From: Pseudomonas sp. ANT_H12B
GTDB taxonomy: Bacteria > Pseudomonadota > Gammaproteobacteria > Pseudomonadales > Pseudomonadaceae
Assembly (NCBI RefSeq): GCF_008369325.1
Contig: NZ_VOBI01000024.1
Span: 1 to 64,000 of the forward strand
Direction: 5' to 3'
DNA length: 64,000 nucleotides
Shown: in pieces, positions 15,017 through 23,050 of the stretch
How the letters are laid out: every line of letters starts with the position of its first letter
How positions within the stretch are numbered: position 1 is the first letter of the stretch
The notes under the pieces: model-generated
Told to the model about the DNA's origin: nothing
The model's input: the letters and a program-made list of their open reading frames with translations, nothing else
Database searches by the model: none
Made by a program: the position numbers and the translations under genes

Positions 15017-17161
15017 TTAAAACACCTCCCCTTTGGCGGCTTTTTCCAGCAGCAGCGCGGGTGGCGCGAATCGCTCGCCATACTGCTCGGCCAGGTACTG
15101 GGCGCGGGCGATAAAATCGTTCACGCCGTACTGGTTGATGAACTGCAGCGCGCCGCCGGTCCAGGCTGCAAAGCCGATACCGAAGATCGAGCCGATGTTG
15201 GCGTCCGCCGTCGACGTCAACACGCCCTCCTCCACGCAGCGCACGGTTTCGATGGCTTGCACGAACAGCAGCCGATCACGCACGTCCTTCGGCGAAATCT
15301 GCCCATCAGCTTTTTCGAAGCGGGTTTTCAGCTCTGGCCACAGATGCTTCTGGCCACCAGCCGGGTAAACGTAAAAACCACCGCCAGCGGCCTTGCCCGG
15401 GCGCTTGTATTCGTTGAGCAGCAAGTCAATCACGGCGAACGCCGGGTGATCAATCAGCGGTTTCCTTTCTGCCTGCAGGTCTTTGGCGGTTTGCTGACGG
15501 ATATGGCTCATCAGGCTGAGGGAAACTTCGTCGGAGATCGCCAGTGGCCCGATGGGCATCCCGGCCTTGCGCGCTTCGGTCTCGATCATCGGCGCGCTCA
15601 CGCCTTCGCCGAGCATGGCGATGCCTTCGTTGGTGAACGTGCCGAACACCCGCGAGGTAAAGAAGCCGCGGCTATCGTTGACCACAATCGGGGTTTTCTT
15701 GATTTGCAGTACGAAATCGAACCCGCGAGCCAGGGTTTCGTCGCTGGTATTGGCGCCTTTGATGATTTCCACCAGCGGCATTTTCTCCACCGGGCTGAAG
15801 AAATGCAGACCGATGAACTTGCTCTGGTCCGGCACGGCGGTGGCCAGGCCGTTGATTGGCAAGGTCGAGGTATTGGAAGCGATCACCGCATCCGGGCCGA
15901 CGATTTTTTGCGCTGCCGAGGAGACTTTGGCTTTCAGCTCACGGTCTTCGAACACTGCTTCAATGATCAGGTCGCAACCGGCCAGGTCGGCATCGCTTTC
16001 GGTGGCATGAATCCGCGCCAGCGTCGCTTCACGCTGCTCAACGCTCAGTTGGCCGCGAGCAACTTTCTTGTCCAGCAGCGCCGCCGAGTGAGCCTTGCCG
16101 TTCTCCGCTGCGGCGAGACTGATGTCCTTGAGAACCACCTCGATACCCGCCGATGCGCTGACGAAAGCGATGCCCGCGCCCATCATCCCGGCGCCAAGCA
16201 CACCAACTTTTTGCGTCACATACGGCGCAAAACCCTGGGGCCGCGAGCCGCCTGCATTGATCTCATTGAGCTGGAACCAGAACGTGCCGATCAGGTTTTT
16301 CGACACCTGCCCTGTGGTCAATTCAGTGAAGTAGCGGGTTTCGATCAAGTGCGCCGTGTCGAAATCCACCTGGGCACCTTCCACCGCGGCGCAGAGGATT
16401 TTCTCCGGCGCGGGCATGCAGCCCTGGGTTTTACTGCGCAGGATCGATGGCGCGATGGCCAGCATCTGCGCGACTTTCGGGTTCAATGGCGTGCCACCTG
16501 GAATCTGATAACCCTTCACGTCCCAGCGCTGCGCAACCGAAGGGTTGGCAATGATCCAGGCGCGAGCCTTGCTCATCAGTTCATCGCGATCCGCTGCAAG
16601 TTCATCGATCAAGCCCGCCTGAAGCGCCTGTTGCGGCCGGACCTTTTTGCCTTCGAGCAGATAGGGCAAGGCTTTTTCGATACCCAACATCCGCACCATG
16701 CGCACTACCCCGCCGCCGCCCGGCAACAGGCCGAGGGTGACTTCCGGCAGGCCGAGCTGTACGGATGGATTGTCCAGCGCCACGCGGTGATGGCACGCCA
16801 GGCAGATTTCCCAACCACCGCCCAACGCCGCGCCATTGATCGCTGCGACCACCGGTTTGCCGAGGGTTTCCAGGGTGCGCAGCTGGCCCTTGAGGGTCAG
16901 CACCATGTCGTAAAAAGCTTTGGCTTCAGGTTTGCCGACCTTGATCAATTCATTGAGGTCGCCGCCGGCGAAGAAGGTTTTCTTGGCTGAAGTGATGATG
17001 ACGCCGGCGATGGCATCCTTCTCGGCCACCAGTCGGGCGACGCAGGTCGCCATGGCCTCGCGGTAGACCGCGTTCATGATGTTGGCGCTCTGGCCCGGCA
17101 TATCGATGGTCAGGACGACGATCTGGTCCTGACCCTTCTCGTAACGGATGGCTTCGGTCAT
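15017..17161 (-). CDS. Bifunctional enoyl-CoA hydratase/3-hydroxyacyl-CoA dehydrogenase (FadJ-like)
   Basis: This 714-aa multifunctional beta-oxidation alpha subunit has an N-terminal crotonase domain (about 1-190, with GGDLNEL and ALGGGWEICLACHH), a linker, and an NAD-binding domain with GAGMMGAGIAF (about 320-330). The dehydrogenase motif HFFSPVEKMPLVEI and a C-terminal dehydrogenase domain follow. The length equals E. coli FadJ. It hydrates and oxidises acyl-CoA intermediates for the thiolase encoded 25 bp upstream. I start at 17161 because ATTACCTTC/GGAATTACC spacing and the conserved TEAIRYEK start fit there. A 40-codon upstream extension would overlap the thiolase gene. Confidence 0.92.
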   Translation of the reverse strand: MTEAIRYEKGQDQIVVLTIDMPGQSANIMNAVYREAMATCVARLVAEKDAIAGVIITSAKKTFFAGGDLNELIKVGKPEAKAFYDMVLTLKGQLRTLETLGKPVVAAINGAALGGGWEICLACHHRVALDNPSVQLGLPEVTLGLLPGGGGVVRMVRMLGIEKALPYLLEGKKVRPQQALQAGLIDELAADRDELMSKARAWIIANPSVAQRWDVKGYQIPGGTPLNPKVAQMLAIAPSILRSKTQGCMPAPEKILCAAVEGAQVDFDTAHLIETRYFTELTTGQVSKNLIGTFWFQLNEINAGGSRPQGFAPYVTQKVGVLGAGMMGAGIAFVSASAGIEVVLKDISLAAAENGKAHSAALLDKKVARGQLSVEQREATLARIHATESDADLAGCDLIIEAVFEDRELKAKVSSAAQKIVGPDAVIASNTSTLPINGLATAVPDQSKFIGLHFFSPVEKMPLVEIIKGANTSDETLARGFDFVLQIKKTPIVVNDSRGFFTSRVFGTFTNEGIAMLGEGVSAPMIETEARKAGMPIGPLAISDEVSLSLMSHIRQQTAKDLQAERKPLIDHPAFAVIDLLLNEYKRPGKAAGGGFYVYPAGGQKHLWPELKTRFEKADGQISPKDVRDRLLFVQAIETVRCVEEGVLTSTADANIGSIFGIGFAAWTGGALQFINQYGVNDFIARAQYLAEQYGERFAPPALLLEKAAKGEVF

Positions 17162-17186
17162 GAAGGTAATTCCTTGAAGTCGGGGT

Positions 17187-18392
17187 TCAGAGGCGTTCGA
17201 TGATGGTGGCAATGCCCATGCCGCCGCCGACACACAGCGTCGCGAGGCCATAGCGCAAGCGCCGGGTTTCCAGTTCATCAAGCAGCGTGCCGAGGATCGC
17301 GCAACCAGTGGCGCCCAGCGGGTGGCCCATGGCGATGGAACCGCCGTTGACGTTGACCTTGTCCGGGTCGATGGCCATGTCTTTGATGAATTTCAGCACC
17401 ACGGACGCAAACGCTTCGTTGACCTCAAACAGGTCGATGTCTTCGACCCGCAGCCCAGCCTTGGCCAAGGCCTTGCGAGTGGCCGGCGCGGGGCCGGTGA
17501 GCATGATGGTCGGATCGGTGCTGGTGACCGCCGTGGCGACGATCCGCGCCCGTGGCTGCAAGCCCAGCGCCCGGCCCTTGGCTTCGGAACCGATCAGCAT
17601 CAGCGCCGCACCATCGACGATCCCGGAGCTGTTGCCCGGCGTGTGGACGTGGTTGATTCGCTCCACATGGCTGTAGACCCTGAGCGCGGTGGCGTCGAAG
17701 CCCATTTGCCCCATCATCTCGAAGCTCGGCTTGAGCTTACCGAGGCCCTCCATAGTCGACTCTGCGCGAATGAACTCATCGTGATCGAGCAGGATGATGC
17801 CGTTCTGGTCCTGCACCGGCACCAACGACTTGTTGAACGAACCGTCCGCCCGCGCCCGCGCAGCCTTCTGTTGAGAATGCAGCGCGTAGGCATCGACGTC
17901 CTGCCGACTGAAGCCTTCAATCGTGGCAATCAGGTCGGCACCCACGCCTTGAGGGGTGAAATGGCTGTGCAGATTGGTTTCCGGGTCGAGCGCCCAAGGG
18001 CCACCGTCGCTGCCCATGGGCACGCGGGACATGGACTCGACACCGCCGACCACCACCAGGTCTTCGAAACCGGAACGCACTTTCATTGCACCGAGGTTCA
18101 CGGCTTCCAGCCCGGAGGCGCAGAAACGATTGATTTGCACACCGGAGACGCTGACATCCCAATCGGCAACTTGTGCCGAGGTTTTGGCGATATCCGAACC
18201 TTGATCACCGATCGGCGTTACACAACCGAGCACCACGTCATCGACCTGGCTGGTGTCGAGAGACGTGCGCTGTTGCAGCGCGGTGAGCAGCCCGGCCACC
18301 AGGTTCACCGGTTTGACACTGTGCAGCGCGCCATCGGCCTTGCCTTTGCCACGGGGCGTGCGTATTGCGTCGAAAATCAAAGCTTGGGTCAT
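17187..18392 (-). CDS. Acetyl-CoA C-acyltransferase (thiolase, FadI/FadA-like)
   Basis: This 401-aa thiolase cleaves 3-ketoacyl-CoA. The nucleophile Cys91 lies in NRFCASGLEAVN. GHPLGATG (His) and the C-terminal CVGGGMG (Cys) complete the site. It is the first gene of a two-gene operon with the FadJ-like subunit, probably forming an alpha2beta2 complex for fatty acid or short-chain degradation. The ATG at 18392 follows GAGGACGTC. The frame is open a further 28 codons upstream, but those residues do not look like thiolase. No regulator is adjacent. Confidence 0.93.
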   Translation of the reverse strand: MTQALIFDAIRTPRGKGKADGALHSVKPVNLVAGLLTALQQRTSLDTSQVDDVVLGCVTPIGDQGSDIAKTSAQVADWDVSVSGVQINRFCASGLEAVNLGAMKVRSGFEDLVVVGGVESMSRVPMGSDGGPWALDPETNLHSHFTPQGVGADLIATIEGFSRQDVDAYALHSQQKAARARADGSFNKSLVPVQDQNGIILLDHDEFIRAESTMEGLGKLKPSFEMMGQMGFDATALRVYSHVERINHVHTPGNSSGIVDGAALMLIGSEAKGRALGLQPRARIVATAVTSTDPTIMLTGPAPATRKALAKAGLRVEDIDLFEVNEAFASVVLKFIKDMAIDPDKVNVNGGSIAMGHPLGATGCAILGTLLDELETRRLRYGLATLCVGGGMGIATIIERL

Positions 18393-18782
18393 GACGTCCT
18401 CGAACCTGAGCGGGAGTAAATGCGATGTTCCCACCTTAGGCCGAGCAGCCATGGATTCAATGACCGCAGCGCTCACTAACGTTGACGGCGACGCTCAGAC
18501 GGACGGTAGTCGACGACCGGATTAACCGTTTCATGACACCAAGCTGTCTAGCAAACGGGCGCCCAAGAAGCTGGCAATAGGCCTCATGCCTTTTTAATAG
18601 CAATTTACGTACACACCATACGAAATGGGTCTAAACCAAGCGTGACGCGGGCTCTAAGGTGAACTTGTACGAAGTTGTCGTCGGGTTTTGCCGAGGCGCT
18701 CGTCAAACAGGAAGTGCAACGCTCTGCCGACATGGAGAAATGCAGGCAGGCATCAGGAAATAACAATAAAGGCGGTCAAGCC
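18393..18782. other. Promoter region of fad pair and small gene
   Basis: A divergent, gene-free region. I looked for a full PsrA-type GAAAC-N4-GTTTC box and saw only half sites (CCGTTTCATG near 18525). Nothing else is recognised. Confidence 0.35.
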
Positions 18783-18878
18783 ATGTTCAAACAATCGAAA
18801 GTACGTCAAGCCGGGCTCATTCTATTCGCCACTACGCTGTTGTTGATTTTGCCGAACCTGACCAAGGTGATCGGCTAG
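18783..18878 (+). CDS. 31-residue single-helix membrane peptide
   Basis: A short reading frame begins MFKQSKVRQAG and continues with a hydrophobic stretch of about 18 residues (LILFATTLLLILPNL) that should span the membrane, with positive charges at the N-terminus. AAAGGCGGTCAAGCC precedes the ATG at acceptable spacing. An in-frame upstream extension to 18675 looks non-coding. The composition resembles small stress or regulatory membrane peptides. The family is not identified and expression is unproven. Confidence 0.45.
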   Translation: MFKQSKVRQAGLILFATTLLLILPNLTKVIG

Positions 18879-19004
18879 TCGGCCTTTAAAAAATACGGCG
18901 CAGGTTTTTATATCGCCCTCTTAAAAATGTGACTGGCTCGCTACCCGGGCCAGCGTGGGTGTGCCAACCTTTGCGGCACTTCCACGACATGGACGGCGAT
19001 CATT

Positions 19005-19811
19005 TTGAAAATGCTCATTCTGTTCGGGGCTTTGCTGCTCAGCACGCCCCTGTATGCTGCACAGCTGAATCTGGAGCTGGGCGCGAGCAATCGCACCTGG
19101 CAGACCGAGGAGTTGCTCAAGCATCCTCAGATTCAGACCATCACCATCAATAACGACGTTTCCTACAAACGGGACATGAGCTATCGCGCTGTTCCGTTGG
19201 CGGCGTTATTGACAGGCATCAAGCCTGAAGATCATCTGCAAGCTGTGGCGTTGGACGGGTTTGCCGCCGAGTTGGCCGCAGCACCGTTGCTCAATGACAA
19301 GGGTGCGCGGGCGTGGCTGGCGATTGAAGACCCGGGCAAGCCATGGCCGGCATTGTCGGAAGGCAAGCACAGCGCCGGGCCGTTTTATCTGGTCTGGACG
19401 GATCCGCAAGCAGGCAATATCAGCCCCGAGCAATGGCCGTTCGAAGTGGCGAGCATCAAGCGCATGGCGCCGGTGGCCGAGCGCTTCCCTGCCCTGCTGC
19501 CTGATCCTGCATTGAAGGCGGACGATCCTGTTAATAAGGGTTTTGCACTGTTTCAGAAGAACTGCCTGGCATGCCATCGACTCAATGGTGCGGGGGATTC
19601 CCAGTTCGGGCCGGATCTGAATATTCCGTTCAATCCGACCGAGTATTTTGGGGTGGATTTTCTTAAGCGCTACATCCGTGATCCGCAGAGTTTGCGTCAA
19701 TGGCCGCAGGCGAAGATGCCGGGGTTTACGGCGCAGGTTTTGCCGGATGGGGATATGGAAATGCTGGTGGGGTATTTAAAGCATATGGCTGGGCGCAAAG
19801 TTAAACCCTAG
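19005..19811 (+). CDS. Secreted c-type cytochrome
   Basis: This 268-aa protein has a signal peptide (about 1-18, ending LYAA). An N-terminal domain of about 160 residues resembles the soluble domain found in some molybdopterin-type or azurin-linked cytochromes. A C-terminal cytochrome c domain carries the heme site NCLACH (about 186-191) and a likely Met ligand in KMPGF (about 238-242). It should carry one heme in the periplasm and pass electrons. The partner is unknown and no oxidase or dehydrogenase is adjacent. An alternative ATG lies two codons downstream. Confidence 0.85.
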   Translation: MKMLILFGALLLSTPLYAAQLNLELGASNRTWQTEELLKHPQIQTITINNDVSYKRDMSYRAVPLAALLTGIKPEDHLQAVALDGFAAELAAAPLLNDKGARAWLAIEDPGKPWPALSEGKHSAGPFYLVWTDPQAGNISPEQWPFEVASIKRMAPVAERFPALLPDPALKADDPVNKGFALFQKNCLACHRLNGAGDSQFGPDLNIPFNPTEYFGVDFLKRYIRDPQSLRQWPQAKMPGFTAQVLPDGDMEMLVGYLKHMAGRKVKP

Positions 19812-19837
19812 CCTTATGTTGCCTGGGTGGGCCTCTT

Positions 19838-19979
19838 CGCGAGCACGCTCACTCCCACAATGGTCCGGTGCAAAACACACATATTGTGCTCATTGATAAT
19901 CCTGTGGGAGCGGGCTTGCCCGCGATTGCAATATTTCAGACACCCATGCAGCCATCGCGGGCAAGCCCGCTCCCACAGG
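19838..19979. repeat. REP cluster (one single plus one inverted pair)
   Basis: A degenerate single REP (19838-19859, CGCGAGCACGCTCACTCCCACA) is followed by an inverted REP pair (REPIN). Its arms, CCTGTGGGAGCGGGCTTGCC at 19901 and the complementary arm ending at 19979, are separated by about 25 bp. It lies downstream of the cytochrome gene and next to the broken transglutaminase. Confidence 0.85.
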
Positions 19980-19996
19980 TTCTGCAGCGTCCCGAT

Positions 19997-20335
19997 TTAC
20001 TGTTGTTGCACCGAAATAATCGGCAGAGGCATCGGTGTTGGCGAAACAAACACCTTCGCATGCATCTGCTCACAACCACCGCCACGGCGAAAGCCGCACA
20101 CCGGGCAGGCGTCCAGATAATCCAGGCCCACCGCCAGTTTCAAGTGGCGCTCGGGACGTGCCAGTTCGTTGATCACATCGAAGCTGTACCAGGCGTCATC
20201 GAGCCAGGCTACGGCCCACGCATGGCAGACCCGATGCTCGCTGTTCTCGCTGTACAAATACCCCGACACATAGCGCGCCGGAATGCCCAGGCTGCGGGCA
20301 CAGGCAAGAAACGCATGACCGGAGCCGACGACGCC
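19997..20335 (-). pseudogene. C-terminal remnant of a transglutaminase-like protein
   Basis: The minus-strand frame reads HAFLACARSLGIPARYVSG, then HAWAVAWLDDAWYSFDV and ends ISVQQQ. This is the C-terminal part of a transglutaminase-fold protein, with the His and Asp of the triad present. The N-terminal two thirds and the GVCQD-type catalytic Cys region are missing. A stop codon at 20336-20338 and a plus-strand terminator directly abut the truncated end, marking a deletion joint. Any translation from the internal GTG at 20269 would give an inactive 90-residue piece. Confidence 0.8.
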
Positions 20336-20339
20336 TTAG

Positions 20340-20363
20340 CCGCCTGCTCAGGCGGTTTTTTTT
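20340..20363 (+). terminator. Orphan plus-strand terminator at a deletion joint
   Basis: CCGCCTG-CT-CAGGCGG is followed by TTTTTTTT on the plus strand. No intact plus-strand gene precedes it; upstream lies the truncated transglutaminase on the opposite strand. It probably belonged to a gene lost in the same deletion. Confidence 0.8.
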
Positions 20364-20452
20364 GCTTCCTTGAAACGTTATGAAGCAAAAACACAAACGA
20401 AAACGGCCAACCCGAAGGCCAGCCGTTGCTGAGTGTTATCGCTGTTCATAGG

Positions 20453-20794
20453 TTATGCGAGTCGCCCTCGTACCTCCTGCTTGACGCCCCATCCTTCAAT
20501 GATGCCGCCCAAAGGCTCGACCACTGCCTCGAAATCCTGCTCAAAGTCACCGATGCCGTCATAGGTGGCGTACATCACTTTGCTCAGTTCCAGATACCAC
20601 GCGCCGTCATCGCGCACGCTGATTTGTGCATTCAAGGATTCACCACAGTAATGCCCTGCCGCCCTGCGTGCCCGCTCCTCGTCCGGGAAAATGGCGTAGA
20701 ACTCGATCGGATGGAATCGTGAAAAGTCAAAACCGCCTTCTTTCATGCGGCGCAGCACGCTGCTGCTGATGTCTTCTTGATAGGCTGTGCTCAT
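20453..20794 (-). CDS. RraB-like ribonuclease E inhibitor domain protein
   Basis: This 113-aa cytoplasmic protein has the RraB-like features of an acidic N-terminus, FDFSRFHPIEFYAIFPDEE and the closing GGIIEGWGV. RraB in E. coli binds the RNase E C-terminal scaffold and alters mRNA decay. The function here is inferred from family only. The ATG at 20794 follows GGGGGACGTTTC. It is monocistronic and slightly shorter than E. coli RraB (138 aa). Confidence 0.78.
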   Translation of the reverse strand: MSTAYQEDISSSVLRRMKEGGFDFSRFHPIEFYAIFPDEERARRAAGHYCGESLNAQISVRDDGAWYLELSKVMYATYDGIGDFEQDFEAVVEPLGGIIEGWGVKQEVRGRLA

Positions 20795-21008
20795 GAAACG
20801 TCCCCCTCATACTGATGGATAGACTTTCCGTATTCCCGGCACTCGCAACCGGATGGTGCGAGCGATGCGGCAACGACGTTGCCGGTGGGAAGCAAGCATG
20901 TAGCTGACAAGACCAGACCTTAGCGATCCGTTCGCTGATCTCGATTGCAGAGTAGCCTCTAGACAGAGCCGCTGCCAAGGTCTGGTTGTGAATGTGACAA
21001 GAGGTGTA

Positions 21009-21242
21009 TCAGACGGGAGTAATGCCGAGGATTTGTATGCTGTTCTGGGTTTTAAGACTTTTGACGCTCGCATCATCGGTTCGCCCCTCCAGATCATTCA
21101 GATCCAGTTCGGCGGCGACAGGAAGGAGTCGTGCCTTGATGAGTTTGGCGGCGTGCTCATTATCCGGGCACTCCTCGCACTCAAAGACTTCATCGACTGT
21201 TTCACCGTGATCATCCACGAAAGTGATTTTCCACTTTTGCAT
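21009..21242 (-). CDS. Conserved hypothetical 77-aa protein
   Basis: A small soluble protein begins MQKWKITFVDDHGETVDE and has a CEECPD cysteine pair. It looks like a compact alpha/beta domain with an acidic surface. GAGGCACTG lies upstream of the ATG. No family is recognised. No membrane segment or signal. The start and charge pattern look coding, and the overlapping plus-strand frames do not. Confidence 0.6.
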   Translation of the reverse strand: MQKWKITFVDDHGETVDEVFECEECPDNEHAAKLIKARLLPVAAELDLNDLEGRTDDASVKSLKTQNSIQILGITPV

Positions 21243-21341
21243 CAGTGCCTCCTCGATAAAACCCGCAAAAGGGCTTACAACTATCTGGACTTTTGCCCCG
21301 ACTGATCGTTCAAACGGATTACAGCGCGCAGGTATGAAAAA

Positions 21342-21436
21342 CCTGTGGGAGCGTGGCTTGCCCGCGATGCAGACGCTGCGGTCTGTCAGCTACACCGCGG
21401 TGATCCTGTGTCGCGGGCAAGCCACGTTCCCACAGG
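21342..21436. repeat. REP inverted pair
   Basis: Arms CCTGTGGGAGCGTGGCTTGCC and its near complement GGCAAGCCACGTTCCCACAGG are separated by about 50 bp. The sequence differs from the other copies by a GTGGC variant present in both arms, so the two arms have co-varied. Confidence 0.85.
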
Positions 21437-21461
21437 GTCGGTGGTGCTTCAAGGAAACGAG

Positions 21462-21653
21462 TCAGATACGGACATTGCCCCGTGGCCCGGCGATGGCCCA
21501 GATGATAAGGCCGAGAACCGGCAGTAGCAGGATGAGCAGCACCCAGATGATTTTCATACCGGTATCGGCGCCACTTTTCAGCACGTTGATGATTGCCCAG
21601 ATGTCCAGGACAAGAATGATCAGCCCGATCAGACCGTTAAACGTGGAACCCAT
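21462..21653 (-). CDS. PLDc_N domain small membrane protein
   Basis: This 63-aa protein has two hydrophobic helices (about 8-24 and 35-53) with the PLDc_N pattern DIWAIINVLKSG and KIIWVLLILLLPVLGLIIW. This domain usually precedes phospholipase D/cardiolipin synthase catalytic domains, but free-standing copies are common and their role is unknown. GGAGCGTCACC precedes the ATG. Monocistronic. Confidence 0.8.
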   Translation of the reverse strand: MGSTFNGLIGLIILVLDIWAIINVLKSGADTGMKIIWVLLILLLPVLGLIIWAIAGPRGNVRI

Positions 21654-21736
21654 GGTGACGCTCCCTAAGAGTGGTGTGCACTCTTAGGATAGCCGGCCGT
21701 TGCGAGGGTTCCGTTTTATTAACGCCCCTGGAGGCT

Positions 21737-22267
21737 TCAGACGTGGATCGCCACTTTCAGGGCTTCCAGGGATGGCGCGGCAGCGATGCCGACTTCGGCG
21801 CACAATTCGAGCACGCGTGGAACGTCGTTGCCGTACACCAGCACCACTTGCAGTTCGTCGTCGAGCAACTGACTGAAATTCACCAGCTCGTAGCCGCCGT
21901 TTTCCTTGTTCATGCTGCTCATCTGCACCTGAATGCGATTGAGCGCGGTCAGGGCTTCGGTCTTGGCCAGTTGCTTGGGTTTGATATTGAAATCAACACC
22001 GGGGCCGAATGAGGCGACGATCTGCGCGAACAGGTCGATGTAGGTGTCGGCCTGAAACAACACGGTCTCCGGCAAACTTCCCACCACCACCCATTCACCC
22101 AGAGGCATCGGGAAGGTGTCGTCGTAGTTGATGTCTGGATTAGCCGTCAGGAAAGCCTCGGGATCAGCGTAGGCCTGTGCCGCTTCTTCAGCGATGTTCA
22201 GGATTTCGTCATCGCTCATGCACCCGGAGCTGATTTTGCTGATGAGTTCGACGAGTGCGGCTTTCAT
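21737..22267 (-). CDS. Hypothetical protein (176 aa)
   Basis: A soluble protein starts MKAALVELISKISSGCMSD and has an acidic helical N-terminus, a central PMPLGEWVVVGSLPETVLF segment and an alpha/beta C-terminal half. No signal or membrane helix. The ATG at 22267 follows AGGATCTGCCCC; a frame extension to 22357 runs into a REP and is rejected. I do not recognise the family. Its neighbours (an ankyrin protein upstream, a PLDc_N protein downstream, all on the minus strand) do not define a function. Confidence 0.65.
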   Translation of the reverse strand: MKAALVELISKISSGCMSDDEILNIAEEAAQAYADPEAFLTANPDINYDDTFPMPLGEWVVVGSLPETVLFQADTYIDLFAQIVASFGPGVDFNIKPKQLAKTEALTALNRIQVQMSSMNKENGGYELVNFSQLLDDELQVVLVYGNDVPRVLELCAEVGIAAAPSLEALKVAIHV

Positions 22268-22334
22268 GGGGCAGATCCTGTAGCGAGTGAATTTTGAGGG
22301 CGCGAAGGATAGCGCATTGATCGCGTTTGGCCCA

Positions 22335-22427
22335 TTCGCGAGCAGGCTCGCTCCCACCTTGGATTTTGCCTGGGACGATAACTTTCGACCGACACAAATC
22401 CCTGTGGGAGCGGGCTTGCCCGCGAAG
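22335..22427. repeat. REP inverted pair
   Basis: The left arm is CGCGAGCAGGCTCGCTCCCACC and the right arm CCTGTGGGAGCGGGCTTGCCCGCGAA. The two arms come from two different REP sequence subtypes, unlike most pairs in the window. Confidence 0.85.
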
Positions 22428-22435
22428 GCTGATTG

Positions 22436-22954
22436 TCAGCCGAGCAATTTCTGCAGCTGCGCGGTGGTATCGACGGCGCCCAGGGTCTTGGCGGCGTCCA
22501 GCGCAGAGACGCCATTGGCGTCCTTGGCTTTCGGATCCGCGCCTTTGCTGATCAGGTAGTCGACGATTTCGACGCGGTTGAACATCGCCGCCATCATCAG
22601 CGCAGTGCGACCGTCGAAGGACGAACCTTCCACTTGCGCGCCGCCTTCAACCAGTGCCTTTACCACCGCCAGATCACCCTTGAACGCCGCGCCGGCAATC
22701 GGGCTCTGGCCGTTGTCGTTGCGGATTTCCGGGTCGGCCTTGTGTTCGAGCAGGACTTTTACCGTCTCCACATGGCCGTGGTAAGCGGCCAGCATCAGCA
22801 AGGTGTCGCCCTTGTGATTGCGCAGGTTTGGCGGCAGGCCTTTGGTCAGCAGCGCAGCCATCATGGCCGCATCGCCCTCGCGCGCTTTGTTGAATACCTG
22901 CTCGGCAAATTCAGCGGCTTCTTCGGGGGTCATCTGGTGGCTTTGGTCTGACAT
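22436..22954 (-). CDS. Ankyrin repeat protein
   Basis: This 172-aa cytoplasmic protein has an N-terminal helical segment (about 1-30) followed by four ankyrin repeats. Consensus pieces are GDTLLMLAAYHGHVETVKVLLEHKADP, GQSPIAGAAFKG, GRTALMMAAMFN and GVSALDAAK. These repeats mediate protein contacts. The ATG at 22954 follows GGAGCACCCA. In Pseudomonas such small ankyrin proteins sometimes accompany catalase genes, but none is nearby here. The partner is unknown. Confidence 0.85.
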   Translation of the reverse strand: MSDQSHQMTPEEAAEFAEQVFNKAREGDAAMMAALLTKGLPPNLRNHKGDTLLMLAAYHGHVETVKVLLEHKADPEIRNDNGQSPIAGAAFKGDLAVVKALVEGGAQVEGSSFDGRTALMMAAMFNRVEIVDYLISKGADPKAKDANGVSALDAAKTLGAVDTTAQLQKLLG

Positions 22955-23050
22955 TGGGTGCTCCACGTTCGGTTATTCGCAAAGCCGACAGTTTCCCGAG
23001 CAGTACCAAAACTGTCACTTCTTTTTTCTCATAGAGCGCCATAGCCACAT

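Noticed and set aside
14981..16990. A 669-codon open frame on the plus strand opposite the FadJ-like gene
   Set aside because: It is the mirror of a high-GC coding gene with strong domain homology on the minus strand; the plus-strand translation is rich in His, Arg and Gln and matches no domain.
18393..18782. A PsrA/FadR operator before the thiolase operon
   Set aside because: Only half sites seen; no full GAAAC-N4-GTTTC palindrome.
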